Assembly (NCBI GenBank): GCA_910579805.1
Contig: CAJTWM010000006.1
Span: forward strand, 1 to 64,000
DNA length: 64,000 nucleotides
From: an uncultured Lachnospiraceae bacterium
GTDB taxonomy: Bacteria > Bacillota > Clostridia > Lachnospirales > Lachnospiraceae
Direction: 5' to 3'
Shown here piece after piece: positions 24,905 to 33,121 of the stretch. The position numbers and the translations under genes were made by a program. Position 1 is the first letter of the stretch; each line of letters begins with the position of its first letter. The notes beneath the pieces are model-generated. The model saw only the letters and a program-made list of their open reading frames with translations. It searched no databases and was not told the DNA's origin.

Positions 24905-26384
24905 CTTCTGTTCTTCCTCTTTCCTCTAAAATCTCCCGGATCAGTTCTCTTTCGTCCATCGGATATTTTACCCCTTTGATCTCCTGATAGTCCTCGTGTC
25001 CTTTTCCTGCAAGTACGATGATATCTCCCGGTTCTCCTATTTCAATGGCGTAGGCAATGGCTTCTTTTCTGTCGCAGATCTCTACATAGTTTCCCGTTGT
25101 TTTCCCAATGCCTTCTTTGATATCGTCGATGATCGCCTGCGGCTCCTCAAATCTCGGATTATCCGAAGTGATGATCGTCAGGTCCGAAAGTCTGCCGCTC
25201 ACCTCACCCATCTCGTAACGGCGCATTTTAGAACGGTTGCCCCCGCAGCCGAACAGGCAGATCAGCCGATGAGGCTCATATTCTTTCAAGGTGGACAACA
25301 GACTCTCAAGACTCATGGCGTTATGGGCATAGTCGATCATAATGGTAAAATCATCGGATACTTTCACAAGCTCGATACGCCCTTTGACTTTTACTTCCAA
25401 AAATGCCTGCCTGATCTTTTCCGTATCCACTCCAAAATGCCGGCACACCGCGATCGCCGCAAGGGCATTATATACGCTGAACCTTCCCGGCGACATTACC
25501 TTCACCGGAAAATCCATCAATCCTTTCACATGGAAGCCGACACCGATATGTCCTTTCTCCCGAAGAAGTTCTACCCCTTCCGCACGAAGGTCGGCCTCTT
25601 TGCCAAAGCCAAAAGATTCCAAACGGCAGGTATGCCCTTCCGTCACTTTACCGCAGTGCGCGTCGTCCAGATTCACAATCCCCGTTTCACACTGCCGGAA
25701 CAACAGGCTCTTGCACTCCATATACTCTTCAAAGCTTTCATGCTCGTTAGGGCCGATATGATCCGGTTCTAAATTCGTAAAGATACCGATGTCGAAAACA
25801 AAGCCCTGCGTCCGGTGCAGTTTTAACCCTTGGGAAGACACCTCCATGACCACCGTATCCAGTCCGGCGTCCGCCATCTCTTTAAAATACTTCTGTAAAA
25901 GATAGGATTCCGGCGTAGTGTTGTCCGCATGGATATGCCTGTCGCCGATCACGACCTCTATCGTGCCTATCAGTCCCACCTTACGGCCTGTTTTCTCCAA
26001 AACGGACTTGATCAGATAGGTGGTGGTCGTCTTTCCTTTCGTTCCCGTGATTCCGATCACCTTCAGCCGCTTCGCCGGATGCCCGAAGAAAGCGGCTGAA
26101 AGAAAGGCAAGGGCGTAGCGTGTGTCTTCCGTTTGTATCACCGTTACCTCTCCGTCCGCCTGCACCGGATCCGAAACGACCAAAGCCGCCGCTCCCTTTT
26201 CCACTGCCTCCTTTATAAATTCATGCCCGTCAAAGTTAGCGCCTTTGATGCAGACAAACAGACATCCTTTCACGATCTTCCTTGAATCATATACAAGCTC
26301 GGTGATCCCGGTATCCACGTTTCCTTTCACACATCGATAGGTGATTCCCTCCAACAGTTCTTTTAATACTGCCATCTCGTCCAT
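24894..26384 (-). CDS. murE: UDP-MurNAc-tripeptide synthetase MurE (meso-DAP type)
   Basis: 496 residues. Adds the third stem-peptide residue during cytoplasmic peptidoglycan precursor synthesis. The Mur-ligase ATP site is GTKGKTTTTYL; NTTPES and an EVSSQGL stretch follow. The motif DNPRFEEP is the meso-diaminopimelate recognition sequence (Lys enzymes differ there), so this cell wall is probably DAP-type. The ATG follows GGAAGGGGC. First gene of the operon under the promoter at 26426-26454. Confidence 0.96.
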   Translation of the reverse strand: MDEMAVLKELLEGITYRCVKGNVDTGITELVYDSRKIVKGCLFVCIKGANFDGHEFIKEAVEKGAAALVVSDPVQADGEVTVIQTEDTRYALAFLSAAFFGHPAKRLKVIGITGTKGKTTTTYLIKSVLEKTGRKVGLIGTIEVVIGDRHIHADNTTPESYLLQKYFKEMADAGLDTVVMEVSSQGLKLHRTQGFVFDIGIFTNLEPDHIGPNEHESFEEYMECKSLLFRQCETGIVNLDDAHCGKVTEGHTCRLESFGFGKEADLRAEGVELLREKGHIGVGFHVKGLMDFPVKVMSPGRFSVYNALAAIAVCRHFGVDTEKIRQAFLEVKVKGRIELVKVSDDFTIMIDYAHNAMSLESLLSTLKEYEPHRLICLFGCGGNRSKMRRYEMGEVSGRLSDLTIITSDNPRFEEPQAIIDDIKEGIGKTTGNYVEICDRKEAIAYAIEIGEPGDIIVLAGKGHEDYQEIKGVKYPMDERELIREILEERGRTEVGR

Positions 26385-26425
26385 GCCCCTTCCCTTTCCG
26401 ATACTATACTTACATCATCTAAACT

Positions 26426-26454
26426 AAGATAACATAGCTATCCCGATTTTTCAA
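26426..26454 (-). promoter_or_regulatory. Promoter of the murE operon
   Basis: Minus strand TTGAAA, 17 bases, TATCTT, with the -10 box 42 bases upstream of the murE start codon. Confidence 0.65.
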
Positions 26455-26591
26455 CTGCCGCTCCTTGCTGAAAATCTTAACCATTACGTTTCATTTTCTT
26501 TTAATATTTTTTTAATACTTTAGAGTTTTCTTTATAAAATCTTCGTACTTTGAACACAATTTAAACACATTTACTGCTTATAGTATTAGGT

Positions 26592-26660
26592 AGATAGTTG
26601 ATGAACTCACTATCTCCCCCCTCATAAGAAATGAGAGCCCCCGGTTTTCCCACCGGGGGT
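26592..26660. terminator. Three consecutive hairpins after recJ
   Basis: AGATAGT/ACTATCT (26592-26615), CTCAT/ATGAG (26621-26635) and the strong CCCCCGG/CCGGGGG (26638-26658). They follow the recJ stop codon by about 10 bases in the minus reading. The last has a T-rich tail on the plus strand (TTCTTGCTTTTATTT), so it is partly bidirectional. They separate recJ from the murE operon. Confidence 0.6.
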
Positions 26661-26668
26661 TCTTGCTT

Positions 26669-28390
26669 TTATTTATAATTCTGCATTACAATTTGTATGC
26701 TCCTTTTCCCCATATATTCATGAAAAGAAGGATAGTAGGCTATAAAAATGCTTTCCCGCTGTCTGTAATACGCGCCGAACGTTTCCACGTCGCCGAAATA
26801 CGTCATCTCATATTCCTTTCCGAAACCGTCCCTGATCTTATATCTTCCTACGTTTTTATTTTTGCCTAAAATCTGTTCTCCTAAAACAACAATATCCTTC
26901 TGCGCAAAAACGGGCTTAGGGTTTCCTACGCCGAAAGGCTCGAGTTTTTCCAATTCTTCTACAAACTCCATCGTTACATAAGATAAAGGCAGCGCGATAT
27001 CAATATGTACCTTTTCCTCCATGTCTTCCGGCGTAAGCGTACAGGCGTCGTTGATCTCTTTTCGGAAAACGTCTATATTTTCTTCCCTCATGGAAAGCCC
27101 CGCCGCCATTTTATGGCCGCCGAATTTCGTAAACAGACGGCTGCATTTGCTCATCTGCTCGTACATATGATATTCTTCAATGGACCGGCCCGATCCCTTC
27201 ACGTCCTCCTCGCCTCTCGTCAGCACGAAAGCAGGTCTCCCGTATTTTTCCCTGACTCTGCCCGCTATGATGCCTGCCAGACTTTCATGGCATTCGGGTA
27301 AAAACAGCACCAGTACCTTGTCGTTCTTTAACGCAGTATGTTCCACTAAGTCCGCCGCCTGTAAAAGCCCTTTTGCCGTCAGTTCTTTTCTTGCCTCATT
27401 TAACTCTTTTAACCCGGAAGCAAGATCCATTGCCTTTGCTTTGTCCGTTTCCATAAGAAGTTCCAATGCCCTCGCCGCCGTATCCAGCCTGCCCGTAGCG
27501 TTCAGACAGGGCCCTGTCACAAATCCGATATGATAAGGCGAAAGTTTTTTCCCAAGCAGGCCGTTCACGGAAAGCAACGCCTTAAGCCCCGTATTTTTAC
27601 TATGTTCCATAAGCCGCAGTCCCGCTTTTACGAACAGCCGGTTTTCATCCTTTAACTCCATCACGTCCCCGACGGTGGCAAAAGCGGCAAATTCCAAAAA
27701 CTCCTCTTCTAAGGCTTTCCATTCTTCTTTTCCGCCGCTCCTCATAAACAGCGCCGTCACCAGTTTATATGCCACTACCGCGCCGCATATGCCCTTAAAC
27801 GGGTACGGGCAGTCCTCTCTCTTAGGGTCGACGACTGCTGCAGCCGGAGGCAAAAGATATTCCTTTTCTCCTTCCTTCTTTGTAAAAGGAATTTCATGGT
27901 GATCCGTTACGATAGTTGTAAGCCCCATACGGTTGCCGTAAGCGATCTGTTCCGCCGCCGCTATCCCGTTATCGCAGGTGACGATCGTCCTGATCCCCTC
28001 CGAAGCCGCCTCTTCTATCAACGCCTCGTTTAGTCCGTAACCGTCCTTTATCCTGTGGGGGATCGCCGCATCCGCATCCGCTCCCAGCGCCCGAAAACCT
28101 TTTACAAGGATATATGCCGCACAGATACCGTCGATATCATAGTCTCCGATCACCCGGATCCGTTCGCCGCTTTTTATCTTCGGGATCAAAATACTGACCG
28201 CTTTCTCCATATCCTGTAAAAGAAAGGGATCATACTGCCCGTTTATACCGCCGTTCAAAAACCGGTCGATCTGTTCCTCTTCTATCACATCCCTGTTTCT
28301 TATCAGTCTTGCCAATATCGGTGAAATGCCGAACTTACCCGCTATTTTTTCAAAATCAGCCTTCTTGGCCGCCACAAACCACTGTGCCAT
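26669..28390 (-). CDS. recJ: Single-stranded-DNA exonuclease RecJ
   Basis: 573 residues. A 5'-3' exonuclease used in recombination and repair. DHH-family motifs: GDYDIDGICAAY, TCDNGIAA, VTDHHEIP, VVDPKRED, then DHHA1 with FGGHKMAAGLS. The longest frame adds 60 Arg-rich residues upstream that cross the secDF terminator and lack homologous character. The start taken is the ATG after AAAGGAGAAGAAGGCGG, giving MAQWFVAAKK. Confidence 0.94.
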   Translation of the reverse strand: MAQWFVAAKKADFEKIAGKFGISPILARLIRNRDVIEEEQIDRFLNGGINGQYDPFLLQDMEKAVSILIPKIKSGERIRVIGDYDIDGICAAYILVKGFRALGADADAAIPHRIKDGYGLNEALIEEAASEGIRTIVTCDNGIAAAEQIAYGNRMGLTTIVTDHHEIPFTKKEGEKEYLLPPAAAVVDPKREDCPYPFKGICGAVVAYKLVTALFMRSGGKEEWKALEEEFLEFAAFATVGDVMELKDENRLFVKAGLRLMEHSKNTGLKALLSVNGLLGKKLSPYHIGFVTGPCLNATGRLDTAARALELLMETDKAKAMDLASGLKELNEARKELTAKGLLQAADLVEHTALKNDKVLVLFLPECHESLAGIIAGRVREKYGRPAFVLTRGEEDVKGSGRSIEEYHMYEQMSKCSRLFTKFGGHKMAAGLSMREENIDVFRKEINDACTLTPEDMEEKVHIDIALPLSYVTMEFVEELEKLEPFGVGNPKPVFAQKDIVVLGEQILGKNKNVGRYKIRDGFGKEYEMTYFGDVETFGAYYRQRESIFIAYYPSFHEYMGKRSIQIVMQNYK

Positions 28391-28422
28391 CCGCCTTCTT
28401 CTCCTTTTGTACCGGTCTTTCC

Positions 28423-28452
28423 AAAAAAGAAAAGCCGCCAACCGGCAGCCTT
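28423..28452 (-). terminator. Rho-independent terminator after secDF
   Basis: Minus strand AAGGCTGCC, loop GGTT, GGCGGCTTT, then TTCTTTTTT: a nine-pair stem with two G-U pairs. It ends the scfA-scfB-secDF transcript before recJ; the reverse strand also shows a T-run. Confidence 0.8.
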
Positions 28453-28523
28453 TCTTTTTTATTATCGTTTCCGCTATACCGTCTTCGGTACCGACGCCGC
28501 AGACGGCATAACACATATCATAT

Positions 28524-30803
28524 CTATTTTTTCGCCGCCTGCTTCTTCGCAAATTTTGTCCTGAGCACATACCACAACGCTCCGGTCACACATACGGAAG
28601 AATACGTTCCGCATACGATACCTACCATCAACGGCAGCGCAAATTCACGGATCGAGCTTACGCCCATTACATACAGCACCGCTACCATAATAAAAGTTGT
28701 CAGCGAAGTAAATACGCTTCTGGAAAGGGTCTTGGTAATACTTCTGTCCACCACTTCGACCAGATCGTCTTTCTTTCCCATCAGGGAAAGGTTTTCACGG
28801 ATACGGTCGAAGATAACGATGGTCGCGTTTACAGAATAACCTACGATCGTCAGCATACACGCGATAAAAGTACTGCTGACGGAAAGCCTTACCGCCGCAT
28901 AGAATGTGAGTACTACCAATACGTCGTGCAAAAGCGCGATCACACTGCTGGCGCCAAACCGGATATCTTTAAACCGGAACCAAATATAGATCAGCATACA
29001 GACTGCCGCAACGATCACTGCGATCAAAGATTCCGAACGCATTTCCGAAGAAATGGTGGAACTGATATTTTCGGCGGTGATCTTCGCTTCGTCCACGCCG
29101 TAATTCGTCACCAGAACATTTACCAGCTCGTCTCTCTCCGACACGTTCAAAGACCTTGTCTTAAAGATCACCTCGTTAGTCCCTTCGATCTTCTGCGTCT
29201 GTACGTTTCCGTCCCCCGTAATCTCTTCGATCAGGGGCACAATATTGGCATCAATGTCCTCAATCGTCATATTTTCGTTAAACGCAACGTTTGTCGCCGT
29301 ACCGCCTTTAAATTCCAGACTGAAATTCAAAGCGTCGTTGCCTCCTGCCGCCTGTATTCCCATAATGACAAACCCTGCAAGCACACAGACAGCCGAAAAT
29401 GCGAAAAAGATCTTTCTCTTGGAAAGGAAAGCGATCGTTTTATGCTCTTTCGCCACGCCAAACAGTTTCGGACTCTTACATCCGAGCGTGTAAAACGCAT
29501 TTAACAGCAATCTGGTTACAACTAACGACGTAAACAGGGAAATCACAATACCCAAAGCCAGCGTGTAAGCAAAACCTTTTACGGAACCGGAACCAATCAG
29601 GGCAAGTACCGCCGCTGCGATCAGCGTCGTGATATTGCCGTCGATGATGGCCGACAACGCTTTGTCAAATCCGATCTTCATGGCGGAACTTACCGTTTTT
29701 CCGGTCGCCAGTTCTTCCCTGATCCTTGCAAAGATGATCACGTTAGCATCCACCGCCATACCGATGGAAAGAATGATACCCGCAATCCCCGGCAGCGTCA
29801 GGGTAATATCAAATCCGTATAAAAGAACCACGATCACCGCCACATATAATAACAGCGCCAAAGAAGCCGCAAATCCCGGCAGTAAATATACCGCTATCAT
29901 AAAAATGATCACAATGACAAGTCCGATGGCTCCTGCTTTTAAACTGGTGGAAATGGCTTCGGAACCGAGCTGCGCGCCAACCACTTTAGAATGCAGCTCT
30001 TCCAGTTCCAGTTTCAGGCCGCCGATACGGATCGTGGATGCCAGCTGCTCGGCACGCTCGTAAGAACCCATACCGTTGATTTCCGCCGTACCGTCCGTAA
30101 TCACAGCGCTCACTCTGGGCGCGCTCACTACTTTTCCGTCATAGTAAATAGCGATTGTTTCTCCCGCTTCATAAGCGGTCTTTGTTGCTTCCGCAAACTT
30201 CACCGTTCCCTCGTCCGTCAGATTAAGCTGTACCACAAAATCACTGGCGCCCATCTGATCCGCTCTGGATCCCGCCTGTGCGTTTTTAACGTCGATCCCG
30301 TTCAGTATGATGGAACCGTCCGCCTCGATCTCTTCGATCGGCCTGTTCAGCACATAGGTATAATCTATCTCGCCCGTCGCTTCGTTGGCCTGCATGGAAT
30401 AACTATAGTTATCGTTCCCTTCCCCGTCCTTTTGCCTGATAAAGTAAAGAGAACCGGGCTTTCCAAGCTCTTCTAAAATAGCGTTCGCGTCGGATACTCC
30501 GGGGATCTCGATATTGATACGGTCATCCCCTTCCTGATAAACCTGCGCCTCGGTACTGTAATTATACACACGCTGCTGCAGCTTATAAATCGTATCGCTC
30601 ATATCGGCGCCGTCAGGCTTTTCTTCCCCGACTACCTGATAAGTGATACTTACGCCGCCGGCAAGGTCAAGCCCTAAATGAATACTGGAAGCTGAACCGG
30701 CTTTATTTTCGCCGAACCCTTCTACCGCCGTATAAGTGCAAAGTCCAAGCAGAAGTACAAAGGCGATGATCACCGCCACGCTCCTAAGTTTCTTGTTTTT
30801 CAT
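28524..30803 (-). CDS. secDF: Fused protein-export protein SecDF
   Basis: 759 residues, SecD and SecF in one chain with 12 predicted membrane helices. SecD: LGLDLAGGVSITYQV, GMAVDANVIIFARIREEL. SecF: EFKGGTATNV, GYSVNATIVIFDRIRENL. It uses the proton-motive force to help SecYEG release exported proteins. The fusion is normal for Bacillus and many Clostridia. Lies 19 bases after scfB, in the context where SCIFF genes are almost always found. Confidence 0.96.
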   Translation of the reverse strand: MKNKKLRSVAVIIAFVLLLGLCTYTAVEGFGENKAGSASSIHLGLDLAGGVSITYQVVGEEKPDGADMSDTIYKLQQRVYNYSTEAQVYQEGDDRINIEIPGVSDANAILEELGKPGSLYFIRQKDGEGNDNYSYSMQANEATGEIDYTYVLNRPIEEIEADGSIILNGIDVKNAQAGSRADQMGASDFVVQLNLTDEGTVKFAEATKTAYEAGETIAIYYDGKVVSAPRVSAVITDGTAEINGMGSYERAEQLASTIRIGGLKLELEELHSKVVGAQLGSEAISTSLKAGAIGLVIVIIFMIAVYLLPGFAASLALLLYVAVIVVLLYGFDITLTLPGIAGIILSIGMAVDANVIIFARIREELATGKTVSSAMKIGFDKALSAIIDGNITTLIAAAVLALIGSGSVKGFAYTLALGIVISLFTSLVVTRLLLNAFYTLGCKSPKLFGVAKEHKTIAFLSKRKIFFAFSAVCVLAGFVIMGIQAAGGNDALNFSLEFKGGTATNVAFNENMTIEDIDANIVPLIEEITGDGNVQTQKIEGTNEVIFKTRSLNVSERDELVNVLVTNYGVDEAKITAENISSTISSEMRSESLIAVIVAAVCMLIYIWFRFKDIRFGASSVIALLHDVLVVLTFYAAVRLSVSSTFIACMLTIVGYSVNATIVIFDRIRENLSLMGKKDDLVEVVDRSITKTLSRSVFTSLTTFIMVAVLYVMGVSSIREFALPLMVGIVCGTYSSVCVTGALWYVLRTKFAKKQAAKK

Positions 30804-30822
30804 TCTTATCCTTTTCCTCCTT

Positions 30823-32205
30823 CTATTCCGCCATTGCCGCTTTTATCATGATCGCACATTCTACGCGTTTCTTCTGCAGTTCACAGCCAATATCGTATAC
30901 GTCGTTGATACTGCCTGTGAAATGATAGGAATTTGCCGCGCAGCCTCCGCTGCAATAAAATTTGGCAAAACATTTTTTACATTTATCCTTTGCATAGACA
31001 TTGCAGCTTTTAAATGCGCCGCAGATCTCCTGCTTTGTGATCCCTTCCTCCACATTGCCCAGCAAAAATTCTTCCATCCCGACAAACTGGTGGCACGGGT
31101 AAAAGTCGCCCCAGGGCGTCACCGCCAGATATTCCGTCCCCGATCCGCATCCCGAAAGACGCTTGGCCACACAGGGCCCACCTTCTAAATCTATCATAAA
31201 ATGGAAAAAATTAAAACCTTTTCCTTCTTTTTTTCGTTTTACCAGTTCCGCCGCCAGTTTATCATACTCGGCCAAAAGCTTGGGAATATCCTCTTTTTTA
31301 AGGGCGTACTCTTCCTCCGGCGGCGCCACCACCGGTTCTACGGAGATCTGTTCAAAACCCAGATCGGCAAGATGCAGTACATCCTCGGCGAAATCCAAAT
31401 TCTCATGGGTAAAGGTGCCCCGCACATAATAATTGGTCTGTTCCCTGCTCCGCGCGGCTTTTATAAACTTCGGCACGACCGTGTCATAACTTCCCTGACC
31501 GCCCCGGAAGGGACGCATTTTATCATGGACTTCCTTTCTTCCGTCGATACTGAGAACGAGGTTTCCCATCTCTTTATTGGCAAATTCCAAAATATCGTCG
31601 TCCAGTAACACGCCGTTTGTCGTCAGCGTAAACCGGAACTTTTTATGGTGCGGCTCTTCCAGACTTCTGCCGTAGGCCACCAGATCTTTTACTACCTGCC
31701 AGTTCATAAGGGGTTCCCCGCCAAAAAAATCCACCTCTAAATTGACCCGGTTTCCCGAATTGGCAACTAAAAAATCCAGTGCTTTTTTTCCCACCTCAAA
31801 GCTCATAAGCGCCCGTCTGCCATGATATTCCCCTTCCTCTGCAAAACAGTATTTGCAGGCAAGGTTACAGTCATGGGCAATATGAAGGCAAAGCGCCTTG
31901 ACGACGGTCTGTCTGTTTTTAAAATCAAAAATATAATCCTCGTATATGTCTTTTGCAAAAAGCTGGCCCTGCTTTTCAAGTTCTAATACTTCCTCCACAG
32001 CTTCCTCAATCTGTTCCTGTTGATAGGGAAGACCGCCGCAGTTGATCACCGCCGCCTTTACGGTCGCCGGGTCTTTGATGTCCTCCTCCACTAACGGCTC
32101 TATCAGCGGAATCATATTATACACGATATCGTCTACCACATGGACTGCACCGCTGTTTACGTCCATGACAATATTATACCCGTTATTTTTATACTGGTGT
32201 ATCAC
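30823..32205 (-). CDS. scfB: SCIFF peptide maturase, radical SAM thioether-forming
   Basis: 460 residues. A radical SAM/SPASM maturase that links Cys thiols of the SCIFF peptide to carbons of acceptor residues (ranthipeptide thioethers). Residues 1-90 resemble the peptide-binding RRE domain. C113, C117, C120 (CNLACKYC) hold the SAM cluster. The C-terminus has the SPASM Cys set (CVAKRLSGCGSG, CHQF, CNVYAKDKCKKC, CSGGC). The start is GTG after AGAGAGGATTGAAATT. The substrate gene scfA lies just upstream, and an 11-base hairpin separates the two. Confidence 0.95.
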   Translation of the reverse strand: MIHQYKNNGYNIVMDVNSGAVHVVDDIVYNMIPLIEPLVEEDIKDPATVKAAVINCGGLPYQQEQIEEAVEEVLELEKQGQLFAKDIYEDYIFDFKNRQTVVKALCLHIAHDCNLACKYCFAEEGEYHGRRALMSFEVGKKALDFLVANSGNRVNLEVDFFGGEPLMNWQVVKDLVAYGRSLEEPHHKKFRFTLTTNGVLLDDDILEFANKEMGNLVLSIDGRKEVHDKMRPFRGGQGSYDTVVPKFIKAARSREQTNYYVRGTFTHENLDFAEDVLHLADLGFEQISVEPVVAPPEEEYALKKEDIPKLLAEYDKLAAELVKRKKEGKGFNFFHFMIDLEGGPCVAKRLSGCGSGTEYLAVTPWGDFYPCHQFVGMEEFLLGNVEEGITKQEICGAFKSCNVYAKDKCKKCFAKFYCSGGCAANSYHFTGSINDVYDIGCELQKKRVECAIMIKAAMAE

Positions 32206-32303
32206 AATTTCAATCCTCTCTTTTCACCCGTTACGGTTTTTGACCTGCTCCGGTCTTGTCCTCTTTCTTACGAAGGGACAAGTGCCAACCGGGCACACCA
32301 CAA

Positions 32304-32332
32304 ATAAGCAGCGACGCGAAATCGCTGCTTAT
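32304..32332 (-). promoter_or_regulatory. Stem-loop between scfA and scfB
   Basis: An 11-base perfect stem, ATAAGCAGCGA/TCGCTGCTTAT, with a 7-base loop (TTTCGCG on the minus strand). No T-run follows. It lies 29 bases after the scfA stop and could trim or attenuate the message so that peptide exceeds maturase. Confidence 0.75.
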
Positions 32333-32360
32333 AAAAATCTCATATACATCCGGCTTTTGC

Positions 32361-32504
32361 CTATCTTGCCTTTTCACAGCTCTGATTGCCAACGGTACAG
32401 GACGTCTTGCATGCAGACTGGCAGGATGTCTGGCACTCTCCGCAGCCGCCTTTTTTCATAGATTCTTTTAAATCTCTTGTGTTTAATGTTTTGATATGCT
32501 TCAT
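32361..32504 (-). CDS. scfA: SCIFF ranthipeptide precursor (six Cys in forty-five)
   Basis: 47 residues: MKHIKTLNTRDLKESMKKGG, then CGECQTSCQSACKTSCTVGN and QSCEKAR. Six Cys at 21, 24, 28, 32, 36 and 43, the conserved SCIFF layout, with Thr/Ser/Gln between them as acceptors. The first 20 residues are the leader. The ATG follows TAAGGAGGCAATGTG. It is the substrate of scfB. The mature function in Clostridia is proposed to involve quorum-like control of metabolism and motility, but it is not settled. Confidence 0.96.
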   Translation of the reverse strand: MKHIKTLNTRDLKESMKKGGCGECQTSCQSACKTSCTVGNQSCEKAR

Positions 32505-32551
32505 CACATTGCCTCCTTATGTTCATTAAGAATTGCATCTATAACTACTGT

Positions 32552-32560
32552 AGTATAGCA
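32552..32560 (-). promoter_or_regulatory. Extended -10 promoter of scfA
   Basis: Minus strand TGC-TATACT, an extended -10 box, 48 bases before the scfA start codon. No good -35 is present (TTTTCC at 17-base spacing), as expected for an extended -10 promoter. Confidence 0.5.
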
Positions 32561-32591
32561 TAGTTTTTCTGTTTGGAAAAGTATTTTTTTA

Positions 32592-32615
32592 GATCCGGAC
32601 CACGATCCGGACCAC
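32592..32615. repeat. Tandem 12-base duplication
   Basis: GATCCGGACCAC occurs twice in a row, followed by GATCC. It lies between the TIGR04086-type gene and the scfA promoter; possibly slippage-derived. Confidence 0.6.
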
Positions 32616-32650
32616 GATCCTGCTCCGGTCTGTTATTTTGGCTTACCGCT

Positions 32651-33004
32651 TCAACTTAGCATACCGCCGAGCATGCCGCTGCCTCCGCAGATAAACAGCG
32701 TGGTTATCCCTCTGCCGAATATATCCTGAAACGAATGTTTCACCGAAAGACTTATCCCTAAAAGGACAACAAAGTACAGCACGCCGACTAACAGTCCCCA
32801 CAGATACTTGTTTTTTGCCTCCGTTTTTCCTGTGATAAAACCGGCAAAAAAACAGCTTACGGCATAGATCAGGATGATGCCGATCCTTACGGTCCCCTCT
32901 TTTAGCTGCATTTTATATAAAAACATAGAAAGTATCATAAGAAGCGCCGCCGTAATTATGTATGCAAACAAAAGTTTTTTTAATATGGAAAGACTTTTCT
33001 CCAA
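32651..33004 (-). CDS. TIGR04086 family membrane protein
   Basis: 117 residues with four predicted membrane helices (LLFAYIITAALLMILSMFL, IGIILIYAVSCFFAGFITG, YLWGLLVGVLYFVVLLGISL, GITTLFICGGSGMLGGML). This family of unknown function is usually found next to the SCIFF genes, as here, so a link to peptide export or sensing has been suggested by context only. The ATG follows ATCGGAGGAACTGTATTGG. Confidence 0.8.
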   Translation of the reverse strand: MEKSLSILKKLLFAYIITAALLMILSMFLYKMQLKEGTVRIGIILIYAVSCFFAGFITGKTEAKNKYLWGLLVGVLYFVVLLGISLSVKHSFQDIFGRGITTLFICGGSGMLGGMLS

Positions 33005-33056
33005 TACAGTTCCTCCGATTTATTTTCTATATATATATTCTTAACAGAATGATAAC

Positions 33057-33085
33057 TTGACAATCACTTTCACATATTATAAGAT
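33057..33085 (+). promoter_or_regulatory. Promoter of the CNNM-family gene
   Basis: Consensus TTGACA, 17 bases, TAAGAT, about 36 bases upstream of the start codon. Confidence 0.65.
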
Positions 33086-33121
33086 TTCGTTAAAATACAT
33101 AAATAAGGAGTTGATTTTATC

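Noticed and set aside
28391..28570. 60-residue N-terminal extension of recJ
   Set aside because: Crosses the secDF terminator, is Arg-rich without homology, and has no ribosome-binding site; the ATG at 28390 does.
32304..32332. Terminator between scfA and scfB
   Set aside because: The stem is perfect but no T-run follows on either strand, so it was recorded as a regulatory stem-loop.
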